64,000 nt of DNA from Marasmius tenuissimus. Its lineage: Eukaryota > Basidiomycota > Agaricomycetes > Agaricales > Marasmiaceae. The stretch is taken from NCBI GenBank assembly GCA_029532415.1, contig JAQOTA010000048.1:670001-734000 (forward strand), read 5' to 3'. The notes below the pieces were generated by a model. It was not told where the DNA came from. It saw only the letters and a list, made by a program, of their open reading frames with translations, and searched no databases. Position 1 is the first letter of the stretch. The number at the start of each line of letters is the position of its first letter. Of this stretch, positions 22,745-34,063 are shown in pieces. A program made the translations under genes and the position numbers.

Positions 22745-23450
22745 GCTGGGCTAGTTGGATTTTCGGGGGACCGCTACGAACAACAATGCTTCAGACTCCC
22801 ATATCCCTGCATATCCTAATCATACGTACTGCGAAGCTGAATTTCGCACAAGTTCGGGCTGGATAGACGAAAGAAGTTTGGGTCAGTCAAGGTTCATCCA
22901 AACAGCCAAGACCTAATCCAGCCCTTCCTCTGGACCGATTTCCTTCGGAAAAGTTGGAATAGGTCCGCAAGACTGTCAAAATTAGACTGAGATACTCACT
23001 GGGCGTGTTTTGACGAAGGCCTTGCGGAGTCTTGGGGTCGACGAGCTTGTGTCGTTGTCGAGGATGAGAGGTCAAAGTTTGGCGTCTGTTTGGCAAGGCT
23101 GTTGACACACAAGACCAAACTAACGCCAGCGCGCCAGGCACAACTTCACAAGCGCTCAATCAACCATTTCTCTTCCGCGCTGTTTTATTTTCAGTTTCGA
23201 TGCTTATGCTGCCATTGCTTTTTGACAAGCCCATCTCTCTGACGAGCTCGAATTCACTTACTGGTCCTTACCATTGGGATTGGAGTTCCTGCGGCTCTTA
23301 GCCAAGTCAAGGCGGCCGATGGCGAGATAAGATGATCAACCACGAATCACCTGAACCATAGCATCATGCCCAATGGTAAAATCCAGATTCCACAAGCTTT
23401 CGACAGTACTTCCATCATCCAGTCAACTCGAACCAGGTGGTAATATTGAA
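22745..23450. promoter_or_regulatory. Bidirectional promoter region, RPS10 and aldose 1-epimerase
   Basis: 706 bases between two divergent start codons. It must contain both promoters unless upstream exons exist. The open frame at 22887-23159 has no family motif. No specific regulatory site could be assigned. Confidence 0.4.
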
Positions 23451-25189
23451 ATGGCTGATTCTGTACTCTTGTCATTGCCCTCCTTGACGCCCTCACTGGC
23501 TGTCGAGGTACGTCTTCCACCTGTTTTCTTCGATATATATAAATAATGAATGCTCTGTACAGGTCCTTCCTCAGGGCGTAACTTTCCACCGTATCATCGT
23601 TCAGGCTGATGGCCGTGTACGTTTTTCTTCATTTTGCCCACCTTTCGTGCTTCTCATCGAGTTATCGTAGACCCACGACGTCGTCATTGGACCTGAAGTA
23701 CCAGAAGAACACAGCACTCAGAAATACGTCGGGACAATCATCGGAAGATATGCCAACCGCGTACCTGTGGGCAAACACACCGTTGAGCGGAAGGGAGTCA
23801 AAGCTGAATTCGAGGCTCAACCCAACGGTGCGCACAAGCGAGACCTCACTAACACAATATCACTAATAGAACCCTTTTCGGATTTCAGAGAGTCCCCGTG
23901 TGTCGCTGCACGGTGGCCCCACTGGCTTTGATCTTCTGCCGTGGAAAGTCCTATCCGCCGAAGAAAAGCCGACTCTATTCTCTCAGGCAGAGATAGCCCA
24001 CTTACCCAAATCTGGCTCTGGTTCTTCGTTTGCGTTCTTCCAGCTTGAATCGCCCGATCGGGATCAAGGCTACCCAGGAAAACTATTGGTTGAGGCGTTG
24101 GTTGCTGTCATTGAGCCTGGTCAACAGGAACGCAAGTATTCTGAATCCCCCGGCGATGCTGTTGGGAAAGAGTACGACCTTGGAAGTATCGTCTACGTCT
24201 ATAGGGCGAAGGTCGATAAGGGCGTTACGCCTATCAACTTGACTAATGTGGGTTCACGTTACCAGCACCCGAAAGACGAGCTGATGTCTATATCCATTCC
24301 TTAGCACTGGGGATTCAACTTGGATGCGAGTTTGAAGGAGGGAGAAGAATCTCTATCTGTGAAGGATCACAGCCTGCTGCTCAAGGTGTGCACAAAGCCA
24401 TTCGGGTCCGATAACACTTCTCATATCTTTCTAGGCCGACCACATCGCTCAACGCGACGCTGACAGTCTCTGCACTGCGCTCGTACCAGCTCCTACCGAG
24501 CATGTTCACAATGGCAAGAAGATCGGAGAAAACTCTCCACCATCCGGATACGGTCAGTGATACCCCATTGGTCTCATTCGCGTGGTCATTTACGAACACT
24601 ATACAACCAGACGACTTTTATCTCTTCGAAGAAAAGCCAATCCCCATCCCTAGGAGAGTGGAACTGTCTTCGTTCAACGACAACTTTGACTTGCTCGGAG
24701 ACTTGTTGAGGCCCTCGAACGGCCCCAATGCTTCCCGCGGGGCTCGAACTGAACCTTTTGCTGAGCTCGCTTCAGAGAAATCCGGCATCAAACTTGTGTT
24801 CGATACCAATCGTGCGTTATGACGTGCTCTGGTCTGCTCACTCTACTGATCCGCTGATTCTCTCTAGAAACTGGAATGATGTTCTACACCAACATTGGCG
24901 CGAGCCCGGCCAAGGGGGCGCGCAAGAAGATTCATGGTGGATCAGGTACTAAGGACCATGGCGATGGATACCCAGAATGGGGTGAGTTCAGGTCCCCTCG
25001 CGTTGAGGGCTTTCATTCTTACCGTTTGTCTTCCATTCAGCCGCCGCGTTCCTCGAGTTCCATGAGCCGCTGCATGCTTTCCTAGACCCGGCGAAGAAGG
25101 ATAAGGATGATACGCTGTTGACGTCGGATGAATTGTACAACAATTATGTGAGATTGGATGTCAGATTCAAGGAAGTGAGGAGGAAGTGA
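23451..25189 (+). CDS. Aldose 1-epimerase (galactose mutarotase)
   Basis: Interconverts alpha and beta anomers of glucose and galactose, feeding galactokinase with the alpha form. Exons in order: MADSVLLSLPSLTPSLAVE; VLPQGVTFHRIIVQADGR; THDVVIGPEVPEEHSTQKYV with GTIIGRYANRVPVGKHTVER; then, with an acceptor at ttttcggatttcag, ESPRVSLHGGPTGFDLLPW (first catalytic-type His); GVTPINLTN joined to HWGFNLDASL (second His); GYDDFYLF; FDTN joined to QTGMMFYTNIGASPA; and the end WAAAFLEFHEPLHAFLDP with the conserved Glu, stop at 25187. All joins are in frame over about nine exons. Slightly longer than bacterial GalM because of an acidic insertion. Located 2.3 kb from galactokinase on the same strand. 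Confidence 0.9.
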
Positions 25190-25737
25190 TGATCACTGGG
25201 CTGGAAGAGTATGTATATTATTTGTTGATATGTTTGCATGAATGTATGTAAGTCGAAATCGCCTTTTCTAGCGTCACCATACCTACCCGAAAGAAGCCCG
25301 CGACTAGACCGGATAGCAGTACCGGCCAAACAATTGACTAATACCGGGGTGATGGACCGGCATACCTGTCTGAGTACTCGGAGGACCGTGCACTCAGTAG
25401 TTAGAGGGAACCTACGGCCCACTTGAGGGAAAGGCTCAACAGATGAGTTAACGTAAACGTACGTATTGACATATTGATTGCTCTGCGGCTAGCCTATTCA
25501 CAGCGGCGTCACGGCTAGCTGTACAGTGTAGTTGATGGCAGAGCTATCTTGGAGAATCAAGATTCGGATGGTCTGTGAGGAAGGCGTTTACAGACTGGCC
25601 CAGGTCAGCGCACGCCCATATGGTTCAACACCATGCGGGATGTACAGCCTCTCGGTAACATCCGAAGACGGGCCCGACGAAGGAGTCGGAGGGACAGCGT
25701 TGACAGTGCTGCTGAGCAAGCATTTTTCTGACAGAAG
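25190..25737. other. Intergenic
   Basis: Spacer between the mutarotase and peptidyl-tRNA hydrolase genes. The open frame 25532-25741 ends where the next gene begins and shows no motif. Confidence 0.4.
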
Positions 25738-26558
25738 ATGACTTCGACCTTTTCCTCCGGACTTCAAATCCTTATAAAGCGATCTTCAGCATGTTCAAAC
25801 TTCAGGGCACTCAAATTCTGCTTCAAACCCACCAGCCACCTGCAAGAAGCCCCAAAATCAAGATCTTACTCTATGCACGCTCAAGTACCTCAAATTCTAG
25901 TCGTTGGACTTGGGAACTTGCCACTGCCTGCAACTCGACACAGGTACGTTAGATTAAGTAAATCAGAAGTGTGATGTTGCTCATGGCCTCCAACATAGTC
26001 TGGGACACCTCGTTGTCGATTCACTAGCTGCTCGCCTTGGAATAAGACTGACCTCAGAACGGAAAGGCATCGCTGGAAGCGACTTCATCTCCATAGGTGA
26101 AACTACCGTTCAGCTCACGTTATTCAAACCCAGTACGTCTTGTCAATTTATCGACTACAGACTTGATACTCATGAGGACTTGCGGAACAGAACAAGCAGT
26201 GAACATTTCAGGTCCTTCAGTCGCCGAAGCCTTGCGCAATACAATCAAGAATCGTCACCCCAACACAGCTTTAATAGTGCTCCATGACTCGCTCGCTCAT
26301 CGCCCCGAAACCCTTTCTGCGCGTCTAGGAGGGTCTGCAAACGGCCACAACGGGGTCAAAAGTATCATCAGCGCTTTTGGAGGCAAGCAAGATTTTTATC
26401 GCTTTCGTCTCGGAATCGGGGAACGCGGAGGCACGGACGCTAGTGATTACGTTCTCGCTAAGCTCTCTTCTCATGAACGACAGTTCTGGGAAGACGAGGG
26501 GGTTGATTTGGTTTTGGAGGAGATTGAGAAGGTTGTGGCAAAGCTTGTGGGAGGATAG
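25738..26558 (+). CDS. Peptidyl-tRNA hydrolase, Pth1 family, probably mitochondrial
   Basis: Releases tRNA from prematurely dropped peptidyl-tRNA. The start at 25738 gives a 45-residue N-terminal extension rich in Ser, Lys and Arg with almost no acidic residues (MTSTFSSGLQILIKRSSACS), as expected for a mitochondrial presequence. The enzyme then begins QILVVGLGNLPLPATRH, spliced to SLGHLVVDSLAARLGI (catalytic His), then FISIGETTVQLTLFKP, VNISGPSVAEALR, LIVLHDSLAH (catalytic Asp) and GGSANGHNGVKSIISAFGG. The usual FMN of the substrate pocket reads AVN, so the Met is replaced while the Asn is kept. The C-terminus is EEIEKVVAKLVGG. Two introns are supported. Confidence 0.88.
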
Positions 26559-27450
26559 GGTCGGGGGTGGACGAGGCTCCGAATCAATCTCGAAAGGACG
26601 CCAACCATCGCTGAGTCAGAAGATGCTCCAGAGGACGCTGGCCGTGCCATTGATTCGACTTTGTCCATACGAAGATTCCGTATTCGGTCGAGGTCACTTC
26701 AACAATGTTCGACGACGAAAGCGTTGCTCGCCTTCGAAAGAGGTGTCGACGGGCTTGTGCCGACTGTTTGACACAGAAAGCGCCTACAACCCAGGCCCAA
26801 CGTTGATTAGTTTGCCGATTACGAGCGAGTACACATGGCCATTTTCAAAGTCAGATGCAAGGTTCGACGGTAGAACGACTACGTTTCGGTTTGCCTGTCG
26901 AAACTGGTAGTCGCAGTACTGGTCGCTGGGTACTCTGGAGTATTCGATTTCGGGGGGACTGGCTCATAAAAGGGATGAGCCGTTACTCGCGTAAAAGGAG
27001 GGGCTTCGAGGGTCCTCTAATATCATTATAGTATCAATATTTCGAAAACATGTATTTGGCCTCCAGCTTGAAATGTCTCCGACCCCAATTACGTCTCATG
27101 CGATTAACAGCTCAATACTCCTGGTGATGAGAATTTGTTGATGTGTTGAGTTCAACACAGTAAGTCCAGTGCAGGTCGAGTGAACAGTTTTCGCACGCAA
27201 CCCCTTCATTCACCACTGCGACGCGGTGTTCCTCTAAAATATATCGTACACGGTCTTCTTGCAGCTTCTTGCTCGCCGTCATAATACAAATATCGACCTC
27301 GACGTCAGCGTTCAACGTGGCTCACCACTTGCACCACACGGAAAGGCACCCATGATGATCACATGGAATTAGCACCCAAGTTGAGCCAGAAGGCTCTACA
27401 AGACTAAGCCAATCGATCTCATCCTTGGACCTTCATCAACGACCATCGAA
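26559..27450. other. Intergenic
   Basis: No family match. An open frame running on in another frame over the end of the Pth gene to 26910 is composed of low-information sequence. Promoter region of galactokinase. Confidence 0.4.
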
Positions 27451-29580
27451 ATGTCATCCCAGCAGCCTATCCCAATTTACACCAATCTGAACGAACTCTA
27501 TGGAGAACTAGGAACCACGCTGAATCATGCTCAACGATGGAACGAGCTTGCGGAGAATTTTCAGAAGAAATTCGGGAGGAAGCCTGCGTACATTGTTAGA
27601 GCTCCTGGACGAGTCAAGTGCGTACCTTTCAGGTCTCTTTCTGCGGAACGCTGGCTCATTTGAATGCAGTCTTATAGGTGCATAGCTCATCCTGCGTCGA
27701 ATGACAGTATAGAACTCATCACACATTCAATTTGCCATAGGCGAACATATCGACTACTGCTTGTTCGGTGTTCTTCCAGCAGCTATCGAGCAAGATATCC
27801 TCATTGCTTGTGCTCCAAGAGCTGTGCCCACTTCTCCCCAGGACGGAACGCACGAGCCAGGTCATGTCACTGCAGAGAATGCGCACACAAAATACGCTCG
27901 TCAGATGTTTGCACCCTCGCAAAAACGACGGGGAAGCGTCACCGAGGGTCAAGTCAACATTGAAGAATGGCATCTGGACATCAACAAAAAAGAGTTGAGG
28001 TGGGAGAGTTATGTCAAAGCGGGGTACTACGTGCGTTTTTTTTCGTTCCGTTTCTCGTTTTCTTCGCGATGCTGAAACGCTACTCAGGGTGTCCTAAACA
28101 ACTATTTCAATGGCGATCTGAACACCCTTCCGGTTCCTGTTGATCTCCTTGTCACGGGGGCGGTACCGGCTGGTTCTGGCTTGTCGTCGAGCGCGGCGAT
28201 GGTGGTCGCCAGTACTCTGACCTTCTTGGCTGTGAACGGAAAGGTAGCGTTTCCTTTCAGGCACTCAAGGCAGATTTCGCAAGCTCACCATCTCATCTGC
28301 AGCTCGACGCTAACCTCACAGAGACAGACGATTCCAAGAAGATAAGCAAAGGCGAACTTGTAACAATGGCCGTAGCGAACGAGTACCGTGTCGGTGTCAA
28401 CTCGGGAGGGTACGTTCCTATCTAACCTGCACGCATCTTGATTTTGACGAACCGTTTTTCTTTTACTCCAGGATGGATCAAGCTGCCTCGGTCATTTCTA
28501 TCCCCTCAGCGGCCCTCTACATCTCCTTCTTCCCCAAATTGGACGTATCACCCGCCCCGCTTCCTCCTGGTGCTGTCTTTGTCTGTGCAAACTCCCTAGT
28601 CGTCTCCGACAAAGCAGTAACAGCGAAGACGAACTATAACCTCCGAGTAGTAGAGACTCTCGCTGCCGCGAGGATCCTCGCGAGACACCTAAATCTGCCT
28701 ATTGGAAAGGACGAGAAGCTGCAGCTCCGAGAAGTCGTCGGGGGTTGGTTGGTGAGGTCAAGGAGGAGGGAGAGATGTCGACGGAAAAGCTCATCGAGAC
28801 GCTGAAGCGGATGGATAGGGAGATTGAAGTACTCAAGCCTACGAAGGAGTCTGCTGATGGACAGCTTGGTGTTACCATGGAAGAGATGGTGGAGAAGAGT
28901 GGGTTGACAAAGGAAGAATTCCATCAACTGTATCTCTCATGGGTCGAAGGTGAGTTTGACGCCGTCGGAGTACGTGTTACTGTTTGGGCTGAAAAGAACT
29001 TCTTTCACTCTACTAGTCGAAGCCACCCACTTCCAGCTCTACAAGCGAGCCAAGCACGTTTTCTCGGAAGCTCTGCGAGTTCTCCAGTTCCGTCAAGTTT
29101 GCCTCGATGCTGCCGCGAGTCCTTCGTCCTCATCTCTAGAGGTCATCGAGAAGCTTGGCAACCTCATGAACGAATCCCAGAAGAGCTGCAATGAACTCTT
29201 CCAGTGTTCGTGTCCCGAACTGAACCAGCTGACGACATTAGCAAGGGAAGCGGGGGCATACGGAAGTCGTTTGACTGGTATGCTCGATGTCACTTCGTTC
29301 TCTATCCTCAGATTATTGATTCGAACCCATCCTTTTAGGTGCTGGGTGGGGAGGATGCACTGTCTCGATTGTTGCCGAGGACAAGGTGGACGCGTTCATC
29401 AAGCAAGTTAGCGAGACGTACCCGTTGTACAAGAGCTTGTCTGGGGATGCACTTCGCGAGGCTATCTTCGCGACGAAACCCAGTAGTGGCGCGTGTGGTA
29501 AGTCGGTGTCGGCGTTTTCTGTTTACTGGCAACGGCGCTGATGATGGATGTCCCTCCTAGTCTTCAAATTTGTGGATTGA
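27451..29580 (+). CDS. GAL1: Galactokinase (GHMP family), with an apparent frameshift
   Basis: Phosphorylates alpha-D-galactose with ATP, the first committed Leloir step. Exon 1 ends in APGRV plus two bases; an 8-base exon (27670-27677) and then the exon from 27741 rebuild [13 protein letters not shown], the galactokinase signature. Later exons carry [15 protein letters not shown] (GHMP phosphate-binding loop), [17 protein letters not shown] (third motif region), [35 protein letters not shown] and [20 protein letters not shown], ending GACVFKFVD at 29580. One problem: LQLREVVGG at 28716-28742 is followed in a different frame by [18 protein letters not shown]; five G stand at 28740-28744 where six would keep the frame, and no intron fits. 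Either one base was lost in the genome or in the assembly. Everything else is intact and conserved. Confidence 0.9.
27670..27677 (+). other. 8-base microexon of galactokinase
   Basis: tcttatag lies between an intron starting gtgcgt (27618-27669, ends gcag) and one starting gtgcat (27678-27740, ends ccatag). Only with this exon does the protein read RVNLIGEHIDY, an invariant family sequence. Confidence 0.85.
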
Positions 29581-29826
29581 GATCACGCTGTCGTAAAGCA
29601 TATGTTTTTGAACCCGATCTTGTGTATCTTTATAGCTATTCCCACTACAGTAACATATGTATGTCCGATTTTTGCGACGCGGTGTGACCTCAACGCGTGG
29701 ATTGTCACGTTTTGTGATTCTGTAACAACTTTCCCAGGATTCGCTGTCAGTCTCAACTTCCCAACTCCGATACTACAAGCCACGTCCTCCTTCTCACCCC
29801 ATCTCTCTCGCTACTCAAGCTTCTCT

Positions 29827-30818
29827 ATGGTCTCATTCCGGAATATCTCAGCCTGGATAACAACAGAGCATGAAAGAACGCTCAACGAGTACCGGGTCAT
29901 AAAAGACACTTCTGGCAAAGTCCCGACAGTTTCGTGCTGGATACCCTCGACAGCGGAGAAGAATTTCACTGTCAATCTTCAAGCCTACCAGTCTAAGAAG
30001 AAGACCAAACTGCTTGCGGGATACCTACGACTCGATGGGAAGAGTTGCGGCTGTTTAGTTCTTCGAGGGGAGAATGTGGCCAAGAAGGACCGAGTGAGGC
30101 TCACGCTGGAAGAGTCGTGTCTGTTCAAGTTTGAAGATGTTTTGTTGACTGGTTCGCGCGTATCTTATGGGTCACTACTACTTGTATACTGATGTGCAGG
30201 TACCTCGGTTTCATCTGGCTAGACAACGACAAGTATCGAGGAAAATCTCGTACAGGATTAGGGGAAATCCGAATTACCGTGCAGCTGGTCAACAGTTCTG
30301 ACAACACTCATATGGGATTTTACAACAAGCGATACGCTAGGATCACCCAAAAGCGACCTGTACACTCGGCGGACAAAAAGGGGATTGTGCATGTTGTCGG
30401 GTATGCTGAACTGAGATATCTACATCCTTCTCTGCCCGACTAACAAATCCCCCGCTGATAGCTTCACTAAATGTGGGTCAAAGACGTCCAAACTCGGGAG
30501 GCGCAAACCCAGGACCTCGCAGAATGTAAATCCCGTGAAGGGGGCGAGTCCAATCGTGGAGTTTGTGTTTCGTTACGCACCCCATGGTATGTATGTTCGC
30601 CATGTCCAAAGATCATCGCAATGACATCTCTCCCAGAGAAGCTTCGTAATGATGGGATTACCTGCCCCACAGCAGGAGTGAAAGGAAAGAAGGCTGTTAT
30701 TACTTTGGCCAAAGACTCGGACTCGGAAGATGAGAGTGAAAGTTCGGACTCGGAAAGCGACTCTGGTACGTCGAAGGATTCAGATTCAGAAATGGCTTCA
30801 GCGTCCGAGTCGGAATAG
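29827..30818 (+). CDS. DUF7918 protein, copy 1
   Basis: Basidiomycete protein family of unknown function. Exon 1 reads MVSFRNISAWITTEHERTLN, then TVSCWIPSTAEKNFTVNL, GYLRLDGKSCGCLVLRGENV and FKFEDVLLT. The next exon begins DNDKYRGKSRTGLGEIRITV and ends IVHVVG, followed by FTKCGSKTSK and PIVEFVFRYAPH. After a 52-base intron it continues EKLRNDGIT and a Ser/Asp/Glu tail (DSDSEDESESSDSESDSG), ending SASESE at 30818. The tail has the look of casein-kinase-2 sites and of nuclear acidic regions, which is inference. The second copy is at 32383, same orientation. Confidence 0.78.
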
Positions 30819-31276
30819 TCTCAATGGTGGACCACTGGCTCATAGGGAAGTTGTGACCTCCAGGACGGTTCTTCTGACCGAGTGCACCCTCATACAACTC
30901 AGATGATCCCCTCGCCAACTGACCCGGCTCTTTGCAATCTGGGCAGGAGTCTAGCATTTTTTGTTCATGGCCCGGACACAATCTCGTCGCGTCCGCTCTA
31001 TAATAGTTCCGCCTAGTCTCTTACATGTATTAAATTTAATACGGTACTCACCTCAGTTAAAACATGCCCTTGAATACATTTGTCCTCAAGGAGTAGACTG
31101 CGCAGGTCATTGCTGTCATGCTCATCCCCCATCCAGTGAAGGGTTTGGATCCAGCAACCATGAACAGCAGTCCAGAAGGGGAAATGCATAGTTACAAATA
31201 CTGAGAGACTGTACATGATCAGTGATGCATACCATACAAAGAGAGACATGCAAGAATGTTGGAGGGAAATCATACA
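30819..31276. other. Intergenic
   Basis: Convergent 3' flanks of DUF7918 copy 1 and the minus-strand gene. Nothing recognisable. Confidence 0.4.
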
Positions 31277-32176
31277 TCAACACAATGGCAGGACATATCC
31301 CCACACCATTGCTTGTACACCTTTACGGCTGAGGCAAACATCTTTCAGTTCCTCAGCGAGCTGGGCCACCAACTGATTCGCAGCCTGGTATTCGTTCGCA
31401 TTGACATCCATCCAAAGCCGTTCGAGTCCCCTGGTGGCAGGACGCCACTGTTCACTTGCAGTTGTCGCTTGCAAGACATAGATGTTGTCTTCCGCATCTC
31501 CTAGGACACCGTCGATTCCCTCGTAATCCGAGGATGGGGGTGGCATCCATAGAACGCTTGCGGCTTCCTTGAGGTCATGACACTTGATGCCTGCAAACGT
31601 CCCAGGGAGAAGATGTTCGATTCGTGGCAAAAGCTTGGTCGTCTTGGAATCATTGGCTTGAAACATCCTGAGCTCCGGATTCCCATGGCTGCTCAAGAGC
31701 TTATGGACGCGAAGTTCAAGGATCCAGTCATCGAGAGATCGCGTGATATGACGGTTGTTGAAAGCGCGGAAGAGCTGGAGGCAATGGGTTGTGTCCGCTG
31801 TAAAACGATATGATTCGAGAATATCGCTGAGGTATTTGGTGGTAGCTCAGTAAATGTATTTGACGAGCCAATCATCTCATCGAGCGGGTGATGAGGACGT
31901 ATGAAGATGATCGGAGGGGAACTCTGGCTATCGAGCCTTCATCACGATATCCAGGCGGTCGTAGCAAGTATATTCGAGTTTGTCAGGAAGGGCTTGGGTG
32001 TCTATGAGAGGTTCGCCATAGACGTAGTCTGAATCTTTAACGACGGAGTCGGCTTCGCCATTATCCGCATCCATCGTATCATGGCCAAACGAGAGTATAT
32101 CAGTCTTGAGAATTGTTTCCTTCCTCTGGTACGGCCAAGGCTTGCCCCATGTTTCGTCATATAGCACCTTTGCAAA
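31277..32176 (-). CDS. Unrecognised protein, at least two exons, 5' end not found
   Basis: The downstream exon starts near 31848 after an acceptor ttactgag and reads KYLSDILESYRFTADTTHCL, then DDWILELRVHKLLSSHGNPE, IEHLLPGTFAGIKCHDLKEA, YEGIDGVLGDAEDNIYVLQA and AMVWGYVLPLC, stop at 31277. An upstream exon, 32176 to about 31940, reads FAKVLYDETWGKPWPYQRKE and DKLEYTCYDRLDIV. Codon-level coherence over 190 residues supports a real gene, although the exon junction and start are uncertain. The pattern GIDG..(spacer)..NIYVLQATTAS recalls the nuclease-like C-terminal domain of fungal Crinkler/RHS-type proteins, but this is a weak resemblance. It sits between two DUF7918 genes. It may be a truncated copy. 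Confidence 0.45.
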
Positions 32177-32382
32177 CTACGTATGGTGATCCAGGGTCTT
32201 CAGATCCATGTCAGAGGGATGGTGAGCACAATGATGAAGGGGGAAGAAAGACTTTGACCCTGTAGATTTGCCGGCCCGCCTGACCTGAATCTCAGCCTTA
32301 AAAGTTGCCGGCGGCTGTTGTCCTTTCGGGGTCCTTTGTCTCAAACCACTGTCTTCTCGCCGCTCGGCTCCCTCTTTCGACC

Positions 32383-33654
32383 ATGTTGTGGTACAAAAGC
32401 ATATCAGCATGGATAGAAAGCGAAGGAAGGCGACTTCCGCAGTACAAAGCGACCGAAAGGTGGCCACAAAGGCCAGATAGTCGCGACGAAGATTACCCAA
32501 CCATTTCGTGCTGGATACCCTCAGAGCTTGGCCAGGTGAGCTGTTTGGGTACTTTCTATCAAGGAACTACGAAAGCTGAAAATCTTAATGGGCCACCTCT
32601 AGACATTCGAGATATGCTTTACAGATGATGATTTGCAGGGTTCCATATGCGGATATGTTGAGATTGACGGAACGAAGTGCGGGAGTAAGTTTCTGAGAAC
32701 GCCCATGGATAACGGGAAGGTTATGCGCAAGGATGGTGTGAGGACGTCGAATACGGAGATGAGCTATTTCCAGTTCGCGGATGTGGTCACTACAGGTATG
32801 TTGTCTACTCGGTCAGTTATAGTCTTAGCCTCTTTCTAACGTCACAGCGAACACCTTCTCCTACTAGATGATGACGACTACCGTGGCCAAGCTACTGAGG
32901 GCATGGGCGAAATACGAGTAACGATGAGGGCTGTTCATATATCTCGGCCGCATGATGAAGGTCGACGCCGACCAAGGAGCTCGTTTCCGACATTCGACAG
33001 GCGCGTTATTCACGAGAAGGACAAAAAAGGACTCATGCACAGCGTCAGGTTCGTATTAGACAATTCAGACATTTGAGCATCGTACCGAACGTGGTTTAGG
33101 TTCACGACAAACAGCAGAGGAGGCGGTGGCGTGCAACGGTCAAAACCACCCCTCAAAGTCGTGCCATACCAACCGATTGTCGAGTTTGTATTTCGATACG
33201 CGCCTCTTGGTGAGGATGGCATACCTTTCACCGACCGAGATGACGTTCTGAACCTTCCCAGACAAGCTACGTGCGGATGGAATCGTTCCTCCGTTGGAAG
33301 CCCCTGTGAAGGTTGAAACGAAGAATGATGAGGTCCCCAAGGCCGACTTCATTGACCTCACAATAGACGACGATCCACCGGTACCCAAGGAGAAGGCTTT
33401 CATTGATCTCACTATTGACGGCGATGTCAACCTCGGAGTGCTCCAAGTACAGTTGAAAGACGAATCAGAGAAGGAAATCATATTAATTCTGGTACGTCTA
33501 CCTTCGTTATTCGAGTTGTTTATTTTTGCTCATGTCTGTCAGGACGACGAGGACGACGAGGAAGAACCAGAGCCAATTCTCCAGGTACGTGCGATTACTC
33601 TGCGGCAGGAAACACGGCCGCCGCTTACTATGTCACACCCAGATCTTCCAATGA
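32383..33654 (+). CDS. DUF7918 protein, copy 2, with SUMO-interaction-like repeats
   Basis: Same family and layout as copy 1. MLWYKSISAWIESEGRRLPQ, TISCWIPSELGQ spliced to TFEICFTDDDLQGSICGYVE, FQFADVVTT, then DDDDYRGQATEGMGEIRVTM, KKGLMHSVR, PIVEFVFRYAPL and, after another intron, KLRADGIVPPLEAPVKVETK. The tail contains two near repeats, FIDLTIDDD and FIDLTIDGD, which look like SUMO-interacting motifs (hydrophobic core plus acidic residues), then DDEDDEEEPEPILQ. If the last canonical intron (33585-33642) is removed the protein stops at 33654; if retained it runs to 33716. Function unknown; the acidic, SIM-like tail suggests a nuclear protein (inference). Confidence 0.75.
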
Positions 33655-34063
33655 TCGATTTCCAACATCTTCAGATCCCTCCTCCACATACCCGATTTTC
33701 TTGGATGTATCCATAGCGCGATACCAGTTTTGTAAATAAGTGTATATTACCTACTGTACATAAGTTATCAACCTCCGTATCTTCTTGGCACTACATAGTA
33801 TATGATACAACCAGATCGTTCTTACACGTATAATTGTACGAATACAGACTTCTTCGACTCCTTTGAATCACCTGTTAATAGATACCTTCGAAACGAAACA
33901 CCTCTCCTGCACCGTCCTGTAACCGACATCGCCGAGGTTCACATCAACTGAATCTCGTGCGCACCCTCCCTTTGGATCCTTCCCGGTCAATAGATACCGG
34001 GCAACTAAAATTATTGCCGCTAAGTTGAAACTCCCCATCGTCCCGTTACCTGAAACCGCCGTT
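33655..34063. other. Intergenic, convergent 3' flanks
   Basis: AT-rich with several TATA-like strings; no gene supported. Confidence 0.4.

Noticed and set aside
25260..25420. GC-rich stretch with complementary pieces (accgg / ccggt) checked as a possible tRNA or structured RNA
   Set aside because: No tRNA T-loop or box A/B pattern and no convincing cloverleaf.
26377..26910. 177-codon open frame overlapping the end of Pth
   Set aside because: Out-of-frame reading of the Pth exon followed by sequence without motifs.
27112..27315. Minus-strand frame with two close Cys (ACENCSLDL)
   Set aside because: Too short, isolated and without a recognisable domain; lies in the galactokinase promoter region.
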